Shown here one piece after another: positions 1 to 8,206 of a DNA stretch of 52,506 bases (the stretch's first letter is position 1; each line of letters begins with the position of its first letter). This DNA comes from an uncultured Erysipelotrichaceae bacterium (lineage in GTDB: Bacteria > Bacillota_I > Bacilli_A > Erysipelotrichales > Coprobacillaceae), in the NCBI GenBank assembly GCA_900538465.1, contig UPXV01000018.1, positions 1 to 52,506 on the forward strand, written 5' to 3'. The notes under the pieces were generated by a model, which did not search any database, had not been told where the DNA came from, and saw only the letters and a list, made by a program, of their open reading frames with translations. A program made the position numbers and the translations under genes.

Positions 1-2
1 AG

Positions 3-230
3 AAAGGAGGACAACAAGCGATGTGTGAAATTATGGATAGGCTAGTAAAAGAAAATGAAGAGAAGGCAAGGCTTGAAGGTGAAGCATTAGGGAGACTTGA
101 AGGCGAACGTATTGGCGAAATGAAAGTTATTAGAAATTATGCCGCAGTAAATGATATCTCATTTGTAGAAGCTATGATGAAACTTCATATCCCAAAACAA
201 GATCAAAAATTAATTATGAGATATCTTTAA
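3..230 (+). CDS. C-terminal tail of Rpn-family PD-(D/E)XK nuclease/transposase (5' end outside window)
   Basis: The frame is open from base 3 and ends with TAA at 228-230, so this is probably the end of a longer gene whose nuclease body lies to the left of the window. The visible tail carries LEGE/RLEGERIGE repeats, then a conserved ending (VIRNYAAVNDISFVEAMM, LHIPKQDQK) like that of Rpn recombination-promoting nucleases. Inside the frame, an AGGAGG at 5-10 lies 10 nt before an ATG at 21, so a 69-residue C-terminal protein could be translated on its own. Short products from internal starts are known in Rpn genes, where they act as antitoxins. That role is inferred here. A near copy follows at 355-543. 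Confidence 0.55.
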   Translation, partial: KGGQQAMCEIMDRLVKENEEKARLEGEALGRLEGERIGEMKVIRNYAAVNDISFVEAMMKLHIPKQDQKLIMRYL

Positions 231-243
231 TGAAATGAAAAAC

Positions 244-265
244 AGCAGAAAAACTTGCTGCTTTT
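244..265 (+). terminator. weak hairpin after first Rpn tail
   Basis: AGCAG (244-248) pairs with CTGCT (258-262) and is followed by four T. It sits 14 bases after the stop codon. The stem is short, so this is a weak terminator at best. Confidence 0.35.
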
Positions 266-354
266 AAAAAGGAAACAAAAGATGATAACATATTATTTTT
301 TATCAACAACGCAAAAGAACAAATATAATATTCCAAAGAGGAGGACAAGAAGTG

Positions 355-543
355 ATGTGTGAAATTATGGATAGATTAATGAAAGAAAATATAGAGAAAG
401 CAAGACTTGAAGGCGAACGTATTGGCGAAATGAAAGTTATTAGAAATTATGCCGCAGCAAATGATCTCTCATTTGCAGAAGCGATGATGGAACTTCACAT
501 CTCAAAACAAGATCAAAAATTAATTATGGAATATCTTTCATAA
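355..543 (+). CDS. second, free-standing Rpn-type C-terminal tail
   Basis: This 62-residue reading frame is a near copy of the preceding tail, with the same MCEIMDRL start, ARLEGERIGEMKVIRNYAA core and QDQKLIM end. It lacks one 8-residue ALGRLEGE unit. AGGAGG at 339-344 precedes an ATG at 355 (10 nt) and an in-frame GTG at 352 (7 nt); ATG is chosen by alignment with the first copy. No nuclease body precedes it. The 120 bases between the copies hold stops in all useful frames, with only a short coding-like stretch (FFINNAK) at about 290-315. It could be a stand-alone intragenic-antitoxin-type protein or simply duplication debris. Confidence 0.5.
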   Translation: MCEIMDRLMKENIEKARLEGERIGEMKVIRNYAAANDLSFAEAMMELHISKQDQKLIMEYLS

Positions 544-606
544 TTAATTAATAATGTAAAATTAAATTTCAATCTTTAGTAAAAATGAAACTAAAGAAAA
601 GAAATG

Positions 607-650
607 GACTTAAATATACTGATGATTATCAATATTTTAAGTCTTTTTTT
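607..650 (+). terminator. Rho-independent terminator after the Rpn tails
   Basis: GACTTAAA (607-614) pairs with TTTTAAGTC (635-643) across a loop of about 20 nt, followed directly by seven T. It lies about 65 bases after the second tail, and is correctly placed to end that transcript. Confidence 0.65.
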
Positions 651-665
651 ATATAATTTCCTTTC

Positions 666-693
666 TGTGACAAGTTGTAGACAATTTGTCACA
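666..693. other. 28-bp dyad with asymmetric AG centre, candidate recombinase site
   Basis: TGTGACAA (666-673) is mirrored exactly by TTGTCACA (686-693), and the inner TTGT/ACAA also pair, so 12 of 14 symmetric pairs match. The central dinucleotide at 679-680 is AG and is not symmetric. No T-run follows, so it is not a terminator. It lies 41 bases past the end of the serine recombinase gene. Serine recombinases exchange strands at a 2-bp core flanked by inverted half-sites, so a crossover site is an attractive reading, unproven here. Confidence 0.4.
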
Positions 694-733
694 GGGATAC
701 TTAAAGTAAAAACAAAAACTTTATATCCTTTTT

Positions 734-1345
734 TTACAAGTTATTTTGATATTCTTTTTCTTTGACACGTCTTAAAAATGTTTGATATGAAATTCCTAAT
801 CTTTGAGCAGCTTTACGTGAAGAAATTTTTCCTTCATACCAAAGCTTTGCATAATTTTCAAATTCATAAGATAATGGCATTTTAGCAGGTCCAAAATGAA
901 CACCCCTAGCTTTAGCTGCCGCAATACCTTCCGCTTGTCTTTGATGAATAAATTCTCTTTCTGTCTGTGCAACATAACTTAATAATTGTAAAACAATATC
1001 TGAAATAAGTGTTCCTATTAAATCATGTTCATTTCTTGTATCTAACAAAGGCATATCTAAAACAACTATTCTAACATGTTTTTCTTTTGTTAAAAAACGC
1101 CATTGTTCGATAATTTCTTCATAATTTCTTCCAAGTCTATCAATACTTTTAATTACAAGTATATCATCTGGTTTTAATTGATGAATAAGATTTTGATACT
1201 GTGGTCTATTAAAATTCTTACCTGATTGTTTTTCAATGATCATGTGTGATTCTAAAACCCCAAATGATTTCATAGCAATAACTTGCCTTTCTTCATTTTG
1301 ATCTTTACTAGATACACGAATATACCCATAAGTTTTTCTTTCCAT
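734..1345 (-). CDS. serine recombinase (resolvase/invertase family)
   Basis: The roughly 203-residue protein has the catalytic-domain signature YGYIRVSS near the N terminus, with the nucleophilic Ser in the RVS motif. It also has the IDRLGRN segment that supplies active-site arginines, an EREFIHQRQAEGIAAAKARG linker helix, and a C-terminal helix-turn-helix (SSRKAAQRLGISYQTFLRRV). Length and domain order match small resolvases/invertases such as those of Tn3-type elements. The second of two adjacent ATGs is taken as the start because AAGGAG then lies 6 nt upstream. No transposase or terminal repeat is adjacent, so it may serve a decayed element or act on the dyad at 666-693. Confidence 0.85.
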   Translation of the reverse strand: MERKTYGYIRVSSKDQNEERQVIAMKSFGVLESHMIIEKQSGKNFNRPQYQNLIHQLKPDDILVIKSIDRLGRNYEEIIEQWRFLTKEKHVRIVVLDMPLLDTRNEHDLIGTLISDIVLQLLSYVAQTEREFIHQRQAEGIAAAKARGVHFGPAKMPLSYEFENYAKLWYEGKISSRKAAQRLGISYQTFLRRVKEKEYQNNL

Positions 1346-1503
1346 CATAATCTCCTTTCTATATATCCATTGTATCTAAAAAAACAATATATAATAAACA
1401 AATGCATAGTCATCTCACAAAATTTTCTCCATAAAAGAATTAACTAAAATTATACCTGTAATTTGTCTTCCTAAGGCAAGGATTTTGGCTAGATTTTCTC
1501 ATC

Positions 1504-1533
1504 AAAAAAAGAACAATGAAAAAGTATCATTGT
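1504..1533 (-). terminator. terminator of the beta-glucoside PTS operon
   Basis: ACAATGA (1513-1519) pairs with TCATTGT (1527-1533), with A-runs/T-runs on both sides. On the minus strand a T-run follows the stem about 50 bases after the GH1 stop codon, so it ends that operon and may also work in the other direction. Confidence 0.65.
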
Positions 1534-1584
1534 CCTTTTTTTATATAATTTTAAGGGAGTTATTTTTCTATTATATAATTGTAT

Positions 1585-3060
1585 TTAAAGTTCTTTTCCA
1601 TTTGTAGCAATAATTTTTTTATACCATTCAAATGAATCTTTCTTTATTCTTTTACCAGTTCCTTTTCCTTCATCGTCTCTATCCACATAAATAAACCCAT
1701 ATCGTTTAGACATTTGACCAGTGCTTGCACTCACAAGATCTATACATCCCCACATAGTATAACCAATCAAGTCAACCCCATGATCAATAGCAATTTTACA
1801 TTCATGAAGATGGTCTTGTAAATATTGAATACGATAGTCATCATGAATTGTTCCATCTTCTTCCACTTTATCAATTGCTCCTAAGCCATTTTCTGTAATC
1901 ATCATTGGTATACGATAACGATCATATATAACTTCTAAATAATAACGTAATCCTTTGGGATCATATGACCAACCCCATTGAGAATACTCTAAATAAGGAT
2001 TTCTTGCACCATTTGCAAAATTACCTTGTACTATATCATTAACTTCATGTGTTGTTACAATATTTGTCATATAATAAGAAAATGTATAAAAATCTACAAT
2101 TCCTTCTTTTAAATCAGTAAAATCCTGTTGTTCAACATTCAAATTTATTTCATATTCGTCCCATAATCTTTTTGAAAATGGTGAATACTCTCCAAAACAC
2201 TGTACATCACCTGTATAATATATTCCTTTTTCCCAACGATATCTTGTTTCTAAAATATCTACTGGATCACAACTACCTGGATAATTTGGGATTCCACAAA
2301 TCATTGATCCTACTTTATTTTCTGAATCAACTTGATGAGCTAATTTAACAGTTCTTGCGTTTGCAACTAACATATTGTGGATCATTTGAAAACTTTGTTT
2401 ATGACTTTCTTTTGTTGAAACATTTCCAAACATATCTAACATTAGTAAATAATCATTCATTTCATTAAAAGGCAGCCAATATTTTACAAGTCCTTTAAAT
2501 TCAACAAGACATGTTTTTGCTAATTTCATATATAAATCAATAAGTTCTCGATTAACCCATCCTCCATAACATTCTTCTAGATATAAAGGTAAATCTCCAT
2601 GAAAAATAGTTACTAGTGGTTCGATTTTATATTTTTTTAATTCTTTAAAAACGTCTTTATAAAATTCTATTCCTTTTTTATTAGGTTCTTTTTCTATTCC
2701 TGTAGGATAAATTCGTGACCATGAAATAGACATTCTAAACATTTTAAATCCCATCTCTGCTAATAATGCAATATCTTCTTTATAGTGATGATAAAAATCG
2801 ATAGCTTCATGACTTGGATAAAAATAATCATCAAATGTAGTTTGATGTGCTCCTTTAGGTAGAGACATTCCAAGGCTTGATGGAATAGTTCCTTTTTGTC
2901 CATCTTTATCTATAAAAGTGACTTGCCTTCTTTGAGAAAATGATCCTGCTGTTTTACAATCACAAGTCGCTAAACCTCTCCCATCAATATTGTATGCTCC
3001 TTCAATTTGAGTTGCTGAAGTTGCTCCACCCCAGAAAAAATCTTTTGAAAATTCGTTCAT
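1585..3060 (-). CDS. 6-phospho-beta-glucosidase/galactosidase, GH1
   Basis: This 491-residue cytoplasmic enzyme would hydrolyse the phosphorylated disaccharide delivered by the adjacent PTS. GH1 landmarks are clear: the N-terminal FFWGGATSATQIEGA, the acid/base Glu200 in LPFNEMNDY and the nucleophile Glu390 in MMITENGLG. The C-terminal SASTGQMSKRYGFIYVD carries the Ser/Lys/Tyr pattern that binds the 6-phosphate in phospho-glycosidases. Length is normal for the family. It is the last gene of the operon IIB-IIC-IIA-GH1, 12 bases after IIA, and a terminator follows. The aglycone and the glucose-versus-galactose preference cannot be read from the sequence. Confidence 0.9.
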   Translation of the reverse strand: MNEFSKDFFWGGATSATQIEGAYNIDGRGLATCDCKTAGSFSQRRQVTFIDKDGQKGTIPSSLGMSLPKGAHQTTFDDYFYPSHEAIDFYHHYKEDIALLAEMGFKMFRMSISWSRIYPTGIEKEPNKKGIEFYKDVFKELKKYKIEPLVTIFHGDLPLYLEECYGGWVNRELIDLYMKLAKTCLVEFKGLVKYWLPFNEMNDYLLMLDMFGNVSTKESHKQSFQMIHNMLVANARTVKLAHQVDSENKVGSMICGIPNYPGSCDPVDILETRYRWEKGIYYTGDVQCFGEYSPFSKRLWDEYEINLNVEQQDFTDLKEGIVDFYTFSYYMTNIVTTHEVNDIVQGNFANGARNPYLEYSQWGWSYDPKGLRYYLEVIYDRYRIPMMITENGLGAIDKVEEDGTIHDDYRIQYLQDHLHECKIAIDHGVDLIGYTMWGCIDLVSASTGQMSKRYGFIYVDRDDEGKGTGKRIKKDSFEWYKKIIATNGKEL

Positions 3061-3072
3061 ATCATTCTCCTT

Positions 3073-3426
3073 CTATTCATTTCTTTTCATATGCAAACAT
3101 AATCCACTTTTACACCATAACCGTATCACGTTTTCTGAAATAAATAATTCTGAATTTATTGTCATAAGAGTATCTTGAGCATGAATAAATAACATTGTCA
3201 TCTCTTGTTTTTCATTTAAGATAGTACTCTGTATAACATCAGTTTGTACCTTATGTGCCTTCGTGATTTTTGATCTTGCACAATCAAATAATTGTTTAAT
3301 TTCTTTATAATCTTTACCTTCTCCAGCAATTTTAAAAGCCTCATCTACTAAGCTTCTACAATCTCCTGCATATAAAATAATTTCCATTGCTAATTTATTT
3401 AAATCACTTGCTGTATACTCTTTCAT
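3073..3426 (-). CDS. PTS lactose/cellobiose-family IIA component
   Basis: A 117-residue helical-bundle IIA protein passes phosphate from HPr to IIB. The phospho-accepting His lies in the family motif FIHAQDTLMT, and the upstream EIILYAGDCRSLVDEAF segment is also typical. An ATG two codons earlier (3432) exists, but the AAGG of the ribosome site would then be only 2 nt away, so the second ATG (8 nt away) is preferred. It lies between the IIC gene (12 bases upstream) and the GH1 gene. A single IIA/IIB pair is visible in the window, so it might also serve the orphan IIC at 20.6-21.9 kb (inference). Confidence 0.88.
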   Translation of the reverse strand: MKEYTASDLNKLAMEIILYAGDCRSLVDEAFKIAGEGKDYKEIKQLFDCARSKITKAHKVQTDVIQSTILNEKQEMTMLFIHAQDTLMTINSELFISENVIRLWCKSGLCLHMKRNE

Positions 3427-3444
3427 AGTCATATCCTTATCTTA

Positions 3445-4686
3445 TTAAGATTCTACTTTTTTATTTTCATCTTGCTCGCAACATTGTTTATCATAAACTT
3501 TAAAAAATGGATAATAAATAACTGCTGTAGCCACAAAGCATACAATATGTAATATAAGACCACTTACTGATTTTAATGCTAGTGGTGCATATAAAAGAGA
3601 TGGCATTGTCATACGAAATGGCTCAATTGGAACAGTGCATAAACCAGATGAGAAAGCAAACCAAACAATGATACAATTAGCTAAACCTGCGAACCAAAAT
3701 GGAATCATTAATGTTGGATTAAATGCTACTGGAGCACCATAAACAATTGGTTCATTAATATTAAATATGGAAGGTACTAATGCTGCACGACCTACTGTTT
3801 TAACACGCTTTGATTTAGCAAGAAATGCCATAAATAAACATAAAGCTAATGTTGCTCCTTGTCCTCCAATAAAACACATTTGAAAGACTTCATATGTATG
3901 AATATTTGTTGGTGCCAATCCTTGAGCAACTAAAGCCAAATTGGCATTTTGTCCTTCCATCCAAATCAATGATAATAATGGATAAATAATCCATGCAGAA
4001 ATACCAAATGAATACATAAACAAAATCAAACCAACAACCAATATAAATCCACCAAATGATTGAGAAAAAGCTGAAATTGGAAGCAGCAAAGCTCTAATTG
4101 CCTCAATCAAATCAAATTTCAATGTAAATGTTAATAAAATACCAAACAATAAACATAATGTCCATGGAATAATGGAATCAAACCACGTAATAATAAATGA
4201 AGGTAGTGATGAATCTTCTTTAAAAAATGAATGATTCGCAAAAATATTAAATACCATAGCTGTTAGATAACCAGAAACCAAAGCATTTAACATACCACCT
4301 GCACCAAGATTTGCTGTTGTTAAAACAAGATTTCCCTCTTCATTAAAACTTGGAAATACCAATAATAAAAACAATCCTAACCCTGCAAGTCCTGCTTGCC
4401 TTGCTACTTTTCTATGTCTCTTTTTTTCCATGATAATACAAGGAAGTTGATATGCTAAAAACAAACCAAACAAACCAAAAGAAAAATTACTCAACATAGA
4501 TAAATCGGGTAAAAACGATAACCCAAATCCTCTAAAAACACTAATTAATGTAGCAATAGAACCTACTAATGTAGCTGGAACAGCAGCAAGAATAGCTTCT
4601 TGTGTTGCACCAATCCATATATTCTGTCCTATTTTTCTAATCAATGGAGCAACATGCTCTTCTACATAATTCATAAACTTATTCAT
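3445..4686 (-). CDS. PTS cellobiose-type IIC permease
   Basis: The 413-residue protein is a multi-pass membrane permease of the lactose/cellobiose PTS family. It opens with the amphipathic NKFMNYVEEHVAPLIRKIG typical of IIC-Cel and contains the conserved INEPIVYGAPVAFNP segment of the sugar-binding loop. The frame extends to a TTG at 4704, but no ribosome site serves it. The ATG at 4686 matches the family start and overlaps by ATGA the stop of a 14-codon mini-ORF that does have a good ribosome site. Translation may therefore depend on coupling. Confidence 0.9.
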   Translation of the reverse strand: MNKFMNYVEEHVAPLIRKIGQNIWIGATQEAILAAVPATLVGSIATLISVFRGFGLSFLPDLSMLSNFSFGLFGLFLAYQLPCIIMEKKRHRKVARQAGLAGLGLFLLLVFPSFNEEGNLVLTTANLGAGGMLNALVSGYLTAMVFNIFANHSFFKEDSSLPSFIITWFDSIIPWTLCLLFGILLTFTLKFDLIEAIRALLLPISAFSQSFGGFILVVGLILFMYSFGISAWIIYPLLSLIWMEGQNANLALVAQGLAPTNIHTYEVFQMCFIGGQGATLALCLFMAFLAKSKRVKTVGRAALVPSIFNINEPIVYGAPVAFNPTLMIPFWFAGLANCIIVWFAFSSGLCTVPIEPFRMTMPSLLYAPLALKSVSGLILHIVCFVATAVIYYPFFKVYDKQCCEQDENKKVES

Positions 4687-4727
4687 ATGTTCTTTGTATG
4701 ACAATTATAATAAAAATATAATATCAT
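4683..4727 (-). CDS. 14-codon coupling mini-ORF before PTS IIC
   Basis: AAAGGAGAG precedes an ATG at 4727. The frame encodes 14 mostly hydrophobic or polar residues and stops with TGA overlapping the IIC start codon. Because the IIC start has no ribosome site of its own nearby, this short frame probably feeds ribosomes to it. The peptide itself need not have a function. Confidence 0.35.
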   Translation of the reverse strand: MILYFYYNCHTKNI

Positions 4728-4751
4728 CTCTCTCCTTTCTGCGTTTTTAAA

Positions 4752-5060
4752 TCATAACTTTAAAACTTCAATAATCTGATCAATAAGTCCTTCCCCATCT
4801 AATGCACCATAGATAGCTCCATCAATAAGTACAACTGGAACATTATACTCACTGGCAATTTCCTTTATCGCTTCATATCTGTGTTTAAAATGCGGTCCAA
4901 CCATAACAAGATCAATATCATCTAAATAATCTTCAACCTCTGATTCACTTCTTGCTTTAATACTAAAGTTAAGTTTTCTTGCTTTTGCTGCTGTATTTGC
5001 ATTCTTTGCCATAAACCCACTAGATGCTCCTGAGCCACAACATAAAAGTATTTTTTTCAT
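4752..5060 (-). CDS. PTS lactose/cellobiose-family IIB component
   Basis: A 102-residue IIB protein takes phosphate from IIA and gives it to the sugar. The phospho-accepting cysteine sits in the P-loop-like motif LLCCGSGASSGFM (Cys8 most likely, since C-x-x-G-x-S-S is the family pattern). The middle holds the VMVGPHFKHR segment. The frame reaches 10 codons further upstream, but GGAGG at about 5066-5071 points to the ATG at 5060. It is the first gene of the operon IIB-IIC-IIA-GH1 and is divergent from the PRD regulator at 5279, its probable activator. Confidence 0.9.
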   Translation of the reverse strand: MKKILLCCGSGASSGFMAKNANTAAKARKLNFSIKARSESEVEDYLDDIDLVMVGPHFKHRYEAIKEIASEYNVPVVLIDGAIYGALDGEGLIDQIIEVLKL

Positions 5061-5123
5061 GGTTTTCCCTCCTTTCTTTACATTTATCATATCAATCAGA
5101 TTTTATGCTCTCAAATATAAAAT

Positions 5124-5148
5124 AGTTCCAGTAGTAGGAACTTTTTTA
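5124..5148 (+). terminator. hairpin in the divergent PTS/regulator spacer
   Basis: AGTTCC (5124-5129) pairs with GGAACT (5137-5142), followed by T-rich sequence on the plus strand. On the minus strand it falls in the likely 5' leader of the PTS operon, where it could attenuate or simply fold. The large regulator lacks an RNA-binding CAT domain, so an antitermination role is not favoured. Confidence 0.4.
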
Positions 5149-5278
5149 TATTTGCTGATAAATTGGGGATAATATACAATGATATAAAAGAGAACTCCTT
5201 ATCAATAATAAATCTCACTTATGTTTATATATCATCGCATTTTCACTGTTTTTAAACAATTTTGGAGGTATTATCACA

Positions 5279-7018
5279 ATGAAAAACTCTAACAAAATTT
5301 TACATTATCTATTACAAAAAAACGATTGGGTAAAAGCAACTGAATTATCAAATTATCTCGCAATATCACAAAGACAAGTGAGAAAATATATTTATGCAAT
5401 GAATACCAAAGAACAAATAATTATCTCAAGTTCCCAAGGATATAAAATTGATAAGAAAAAATACGATAATTTCATTTATAAACAAAAAAACATTCCTACA
5501 GAACAAGAAAAAAGACATAAATATATTATTCAAAAACTTATCACACATTCTCAAGGTTATAATATTTTTGATTTTGCTGATGAACTTTATGTAAGTGAAA
5601 CAACAATAAAAAAAGATATACACATGATTAAATCGTTTATTGATAAATATAAACTGATCATAACAAGAAAGAAAAACATTGTTCAATTAATAGGAAACGA
5701 AGAATGTATGCGTAAACTTATCTATTCTTTTATTTCTAACGATTCTTTTAATACGCAATTTTTTCAAGAAGGATTTCACTTATTTGAATTTCATTATGAC
5801 TATAATGAAATTCAATCAACTTTAAAAAATATAATGAAACAATATCATCTCTTATGTAACGATTTTTCTTTAAATAATATAACAACACATCTTATTATTA
5901 TTTTAAATAGAGTAGAGAGTGGATATCAGTTATTAGAGAACATTGAGGATCAACATATTCATCAAGAAAAGAGTTATCAGGTTGCACTTATGATGAATGA
6001 TTATTTTATGGAAGAATATGGTATTAAGTTTAATGAATCAGAACTTATAAACATTTCACTTATTATTTCAAATAATGTAATTCAATCTCATATGGTAAAT
6101 TATGACAATCTTAATTTATGTAATATTCATAAGTATGTTGACAATAAATATATTGAAATTACTAAAAATATCATTCAAATGGTAGAAGAAAATTATTATC
6201 TATTTCCTTTCAAAGAAAGTTTTATTTCTAAATTTATTTTACATATTCAAAATCTCTTTTTTAGAGCACGTAATAATTTTCATGTTAAAAATCCATTAGC
6301 TGATACAATTAAAATGTCTTATCCTTTCATTTATGATATTGCGGTATTTATTGCACAACAAATAAAACAAAATTATGATATTGAGCTTAACGAAGATGAA
6401 ATTGCTTTTATTTCATTTCATATTGGATCTTACTTTGAAGATAATTCGTTTACCAAAATGACAAGAGTGAATTGTGCTTATATATACATAGAATATTATG
6501 ATTTCTATAAAACGACATTAAAAAAATTATCCCAAAAATTTGGTGATAGAATTGCTATTATACAGGTAACATCAATTAGTGATTATATTGATGAAATTAA
6601 CCCTGATATAGATCTTCTTATTTTAGATGCAGGTATAAATACACAATTTAAAACAAAATCCGTTTATATTAAACCATTTTTAGATTTAGATGACTATGAT
6701 AAAATGGAAGACATAATTGAAGAAATATCCTTTAAAAAACAACGTAATGAACTAAAAGATTATATTCTTAATTTTTTTAATAAACAATTATTTTATAAAA
6801 ATCCACCTTTTGCTGATAAAGATATTACTTTGTTTCAAATGACTAAAGATTTATATCATTTAAATTATACAGGAAATGACTTTTATAATGATGTTCTTAA
6901 TAGAGAAGCACTTTCATCTACAGCTTTTCATGACATAGCTGTTCCTCACTCACTTACAGCTCAAAGTGCTCATAAAAGTTTCATTTCAATTGCTTTATTT
7001 AATGATGGTATTTTATGA
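5279..7018 (+). CDS. PRD- and EIIA-containing PTS transcription regulator, cut by in-frame TGA
   Basis: The architecture is that of LicR/MtlR-type activators. There are two N-terminal winged-helix segments (about residues 1-60 and 80-145), two PRD domains (about 180-290 and 295-400, with His in THLIIIL, ILHIQNLFF and SFHIGSYF), a degenerate EIIB-like stretch (about 405-500) and an EIIA domain with active His557 in DIAVPHS. Translation stops at TGA 7016-7018 after 579 residues. The same frame continues for 63 more codons, giving the usual length of about 643 residues. It is divergent from the beta-glucoside PTS operon and probably activates it. The protein likely folds without the end of EIIA, so regulation may be altered. 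Confidence 0.85.
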   Translation: MKNSNKILHYLLQKNDWVKATELSNYLAISQRQVRKYIYAMNTKEQIIISSSQGYKIDKKKYDNFIYKQKNIPTEQEKRHKYIIQKLITHSQGYNIFDFADELYVSETTIKKDIHMIKSFIDKYKLIITRKKNIVQLIGNEECMRKLIYSFISNDSFNTQFFQEGFHLFEFHYDYNEIQSTLKNIMKQYHLLCNDFSLNNITTHLIIILNRVESGYQLLENIEDQHIHQEKSYQVALMMNDYFMEEYGIKFNESELINISLIISNNVIQSHMVNYDNLNLCNIHKYVDNKYIEITKNIIQMVEENYYLFPFKESFISKFILHIQNLFFRARNNFHVKNPLADTIKMSYPFIYDIAVFIAQQIKQNYDIELNEDEIAFISFHIGSYFEDNSFTKMTRVNCAYIYIEYYDFYKTTLKKLSQKFGDRIAIIQVTSISDYIDEINPDIDLLILDAGINTQFKTKSVYIKPFLDLDDYDKMEDIIEEISFKKQRNELKDYILNFFNKQLFYKNPPFADKDITLFQMTKDLYHLNYTGNDFYNDVLNREALSSTAFHDIAVPHSLTAQSAHKSFISIALFNDGIL

Positions 7019-7210
7019 TCAGAAAATAAATATGTTCATGTTGTAGCAATAATTGGTATTAATAATAATTCTAGGAAAATATTTTCAAAATTTTTTGATC
7101 AGTTTATTTATATACTTGACAATCCAGCTAATATTCAAAAGCTTCTTAATACCAATAATTTTGATGAATTTTTTAACGTTATTAATGATATGTTTTCATC
7201 AGACCATTAA
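7019..7210 (+). pseudogene. severed C-terminal end of the EIIA domain of the PTS regulator
   Basis: After the TGA the frame stays open for 63 codons to TAA at 7208-7210 and reads as coding sequence (KYVHVVAIIGIN, ending FNVINDMFSS). EIIA domains commonly have Trp at the site replaced by the stop, just before the strand VHVVAIIGI, so TGG to TGA is the simplest history. The piece is expressed only if the stop is read through. Confidence 0.7.
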
Positions 7211-7247
7211 AAAACGCACACGTTGATATTTTAATGTGTGCGTTTTT
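7211..7247. terminator. strong bidirectional terminator
   Basis: AAAACGCACAC (7211-7221) pairs with GTGTGCGTTTT (7236-7246). It begins directly after the TAA of the full-length regulator frame and lies between convergent genes, so it serves both strands. Its position immediately after the full-length stop supports the view that the regulator once extended this far. Confidence 0.85.
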
Positions 7248-7262
7248 GTATATGTTTTTATT

Positions 7263-8057
7263 CTACAGTAATTTTTTCATTTTTTCTTCAACATCTTTGA
7301 TATAACTTCCAACATCACTTGGCTGATGAGCATCAGAAGCCGTTATTAATTCGACATGATTTTCTAATAAAACTTTTAATAATTCATTAGATAATCCCAT
7401 ATCCGGATGATGGTATCGATAATAACATCCGACATTGTTTTCTGCTTTCATATGATGTTCATTTAATAACTGTGCTAATTTTTGATATGTTGGTTGTAAA
7501 TCATAAGTTGGATAGATTTCAAATAACTTAATTGTATCTGGATGTGCAAGTTGCGTAAATAAATTAGATTCAATCAATTGAAAGATAAGTTCATAATATC
7601 TTTTATAAATGTGATTTGCGTCATATCTATCCCATAATAGTTCTTTTGAAAAACTCATATCATATAAAATTCCATCAATAGAATGAATCGCTCCTACAAT
7701 AAAATCAAAATGATATTGTGATAATATTTTTCTTATATAATCTTCATGTTGAGGTACATAACAAACTTCTAAACCATATGTGACTTTAACAGGTAAATCC
7801 ATCTTTTTTATTTCTTCCATTAATTGAATGAAATCACTGATATGATCTTTGAATTTCATCTTTTTATTTTCTAACCATACTTTTTGGACTTCATATTGCT
7901 TTAATTCTTCATAAATGGGTTCAAATTCTATAAATCTATGTGTGTGATCTAGTATTTGAATCTCATCTAACCCCTTTTGATGTGCTGCTTCTACAAAAGA
8001 AAGTACATATTCTTTTGTGAGTGGTCCATTTTCTAAATGCATATGACCATCTATCAT
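7263..8057 (-). CDS. PHP-family phosphoesterase, HisJ-type histidinol-phosphatase
   Basis: The 264-residue protein carries the full set of PHP metal-binding motifs: DGHMHLENG, LDHTHRF, the YGLEVCYVPQH segment, VGAIHSID, QLAHPDTI and TASDAHQPSDVG. Length and motif spacing match HisJ/HisK histidinol-phosphatases, which release phosphate from histidinol phosphate. No other his gene is nearby, so the substrate could be another phosphorylated alcohol. The frame opens three codons earlier, but AAGGGG directly abuts those ATGs, so the ATG at 8057 (9 nt away) is chosen. Confidence 0.8.
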   Translation of the reverse strand: MIDGHMHLENGPLTKEYVLSFVEAAHQKGLDEIQILDHTHRFIEFEPIYEELKQYEVQKVWLENKKMKFKDHISDFIQLMEEIKKMDLPVKVTYGLEVCYVPQHEDYIRKILSQYHFDFIVGAIHSIDGILYDMSFSKELLWDRYDANHIYKRYYELIFQLIESNLFTQLAHPDTIKLFEIYPTYDLQPTYQKLAQLLNEHHMKAENNVGCYYRYHHPDMGLSNELLKVLLENHVELITASDAHQPSDVGSYIKDVEEKMKKLL

Positions 8058-8206
8058 TTTCATCATCCCCTTTTGCGTTATTATATGGATTCTATAAACA
8101 TTTGTAAACTAAAATGATAATTTAACCAAAACATAAATAGATATTTTATATTTATATATTTTAATATATAATAAACATATATTCTCTAAATAGAAAGGAA
8201 GCAATT

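Noticed and set aside
7016..7018. TGA read as Trp (Mycoplasma-like code)
   Set aside because: Erysipelotrichia are relatives of Mollicutes, but other genes here end in TGA (for example ispE, the second PTS IIC, the right-edge Rpn tail) and Trp is encoded by TGG throughout.
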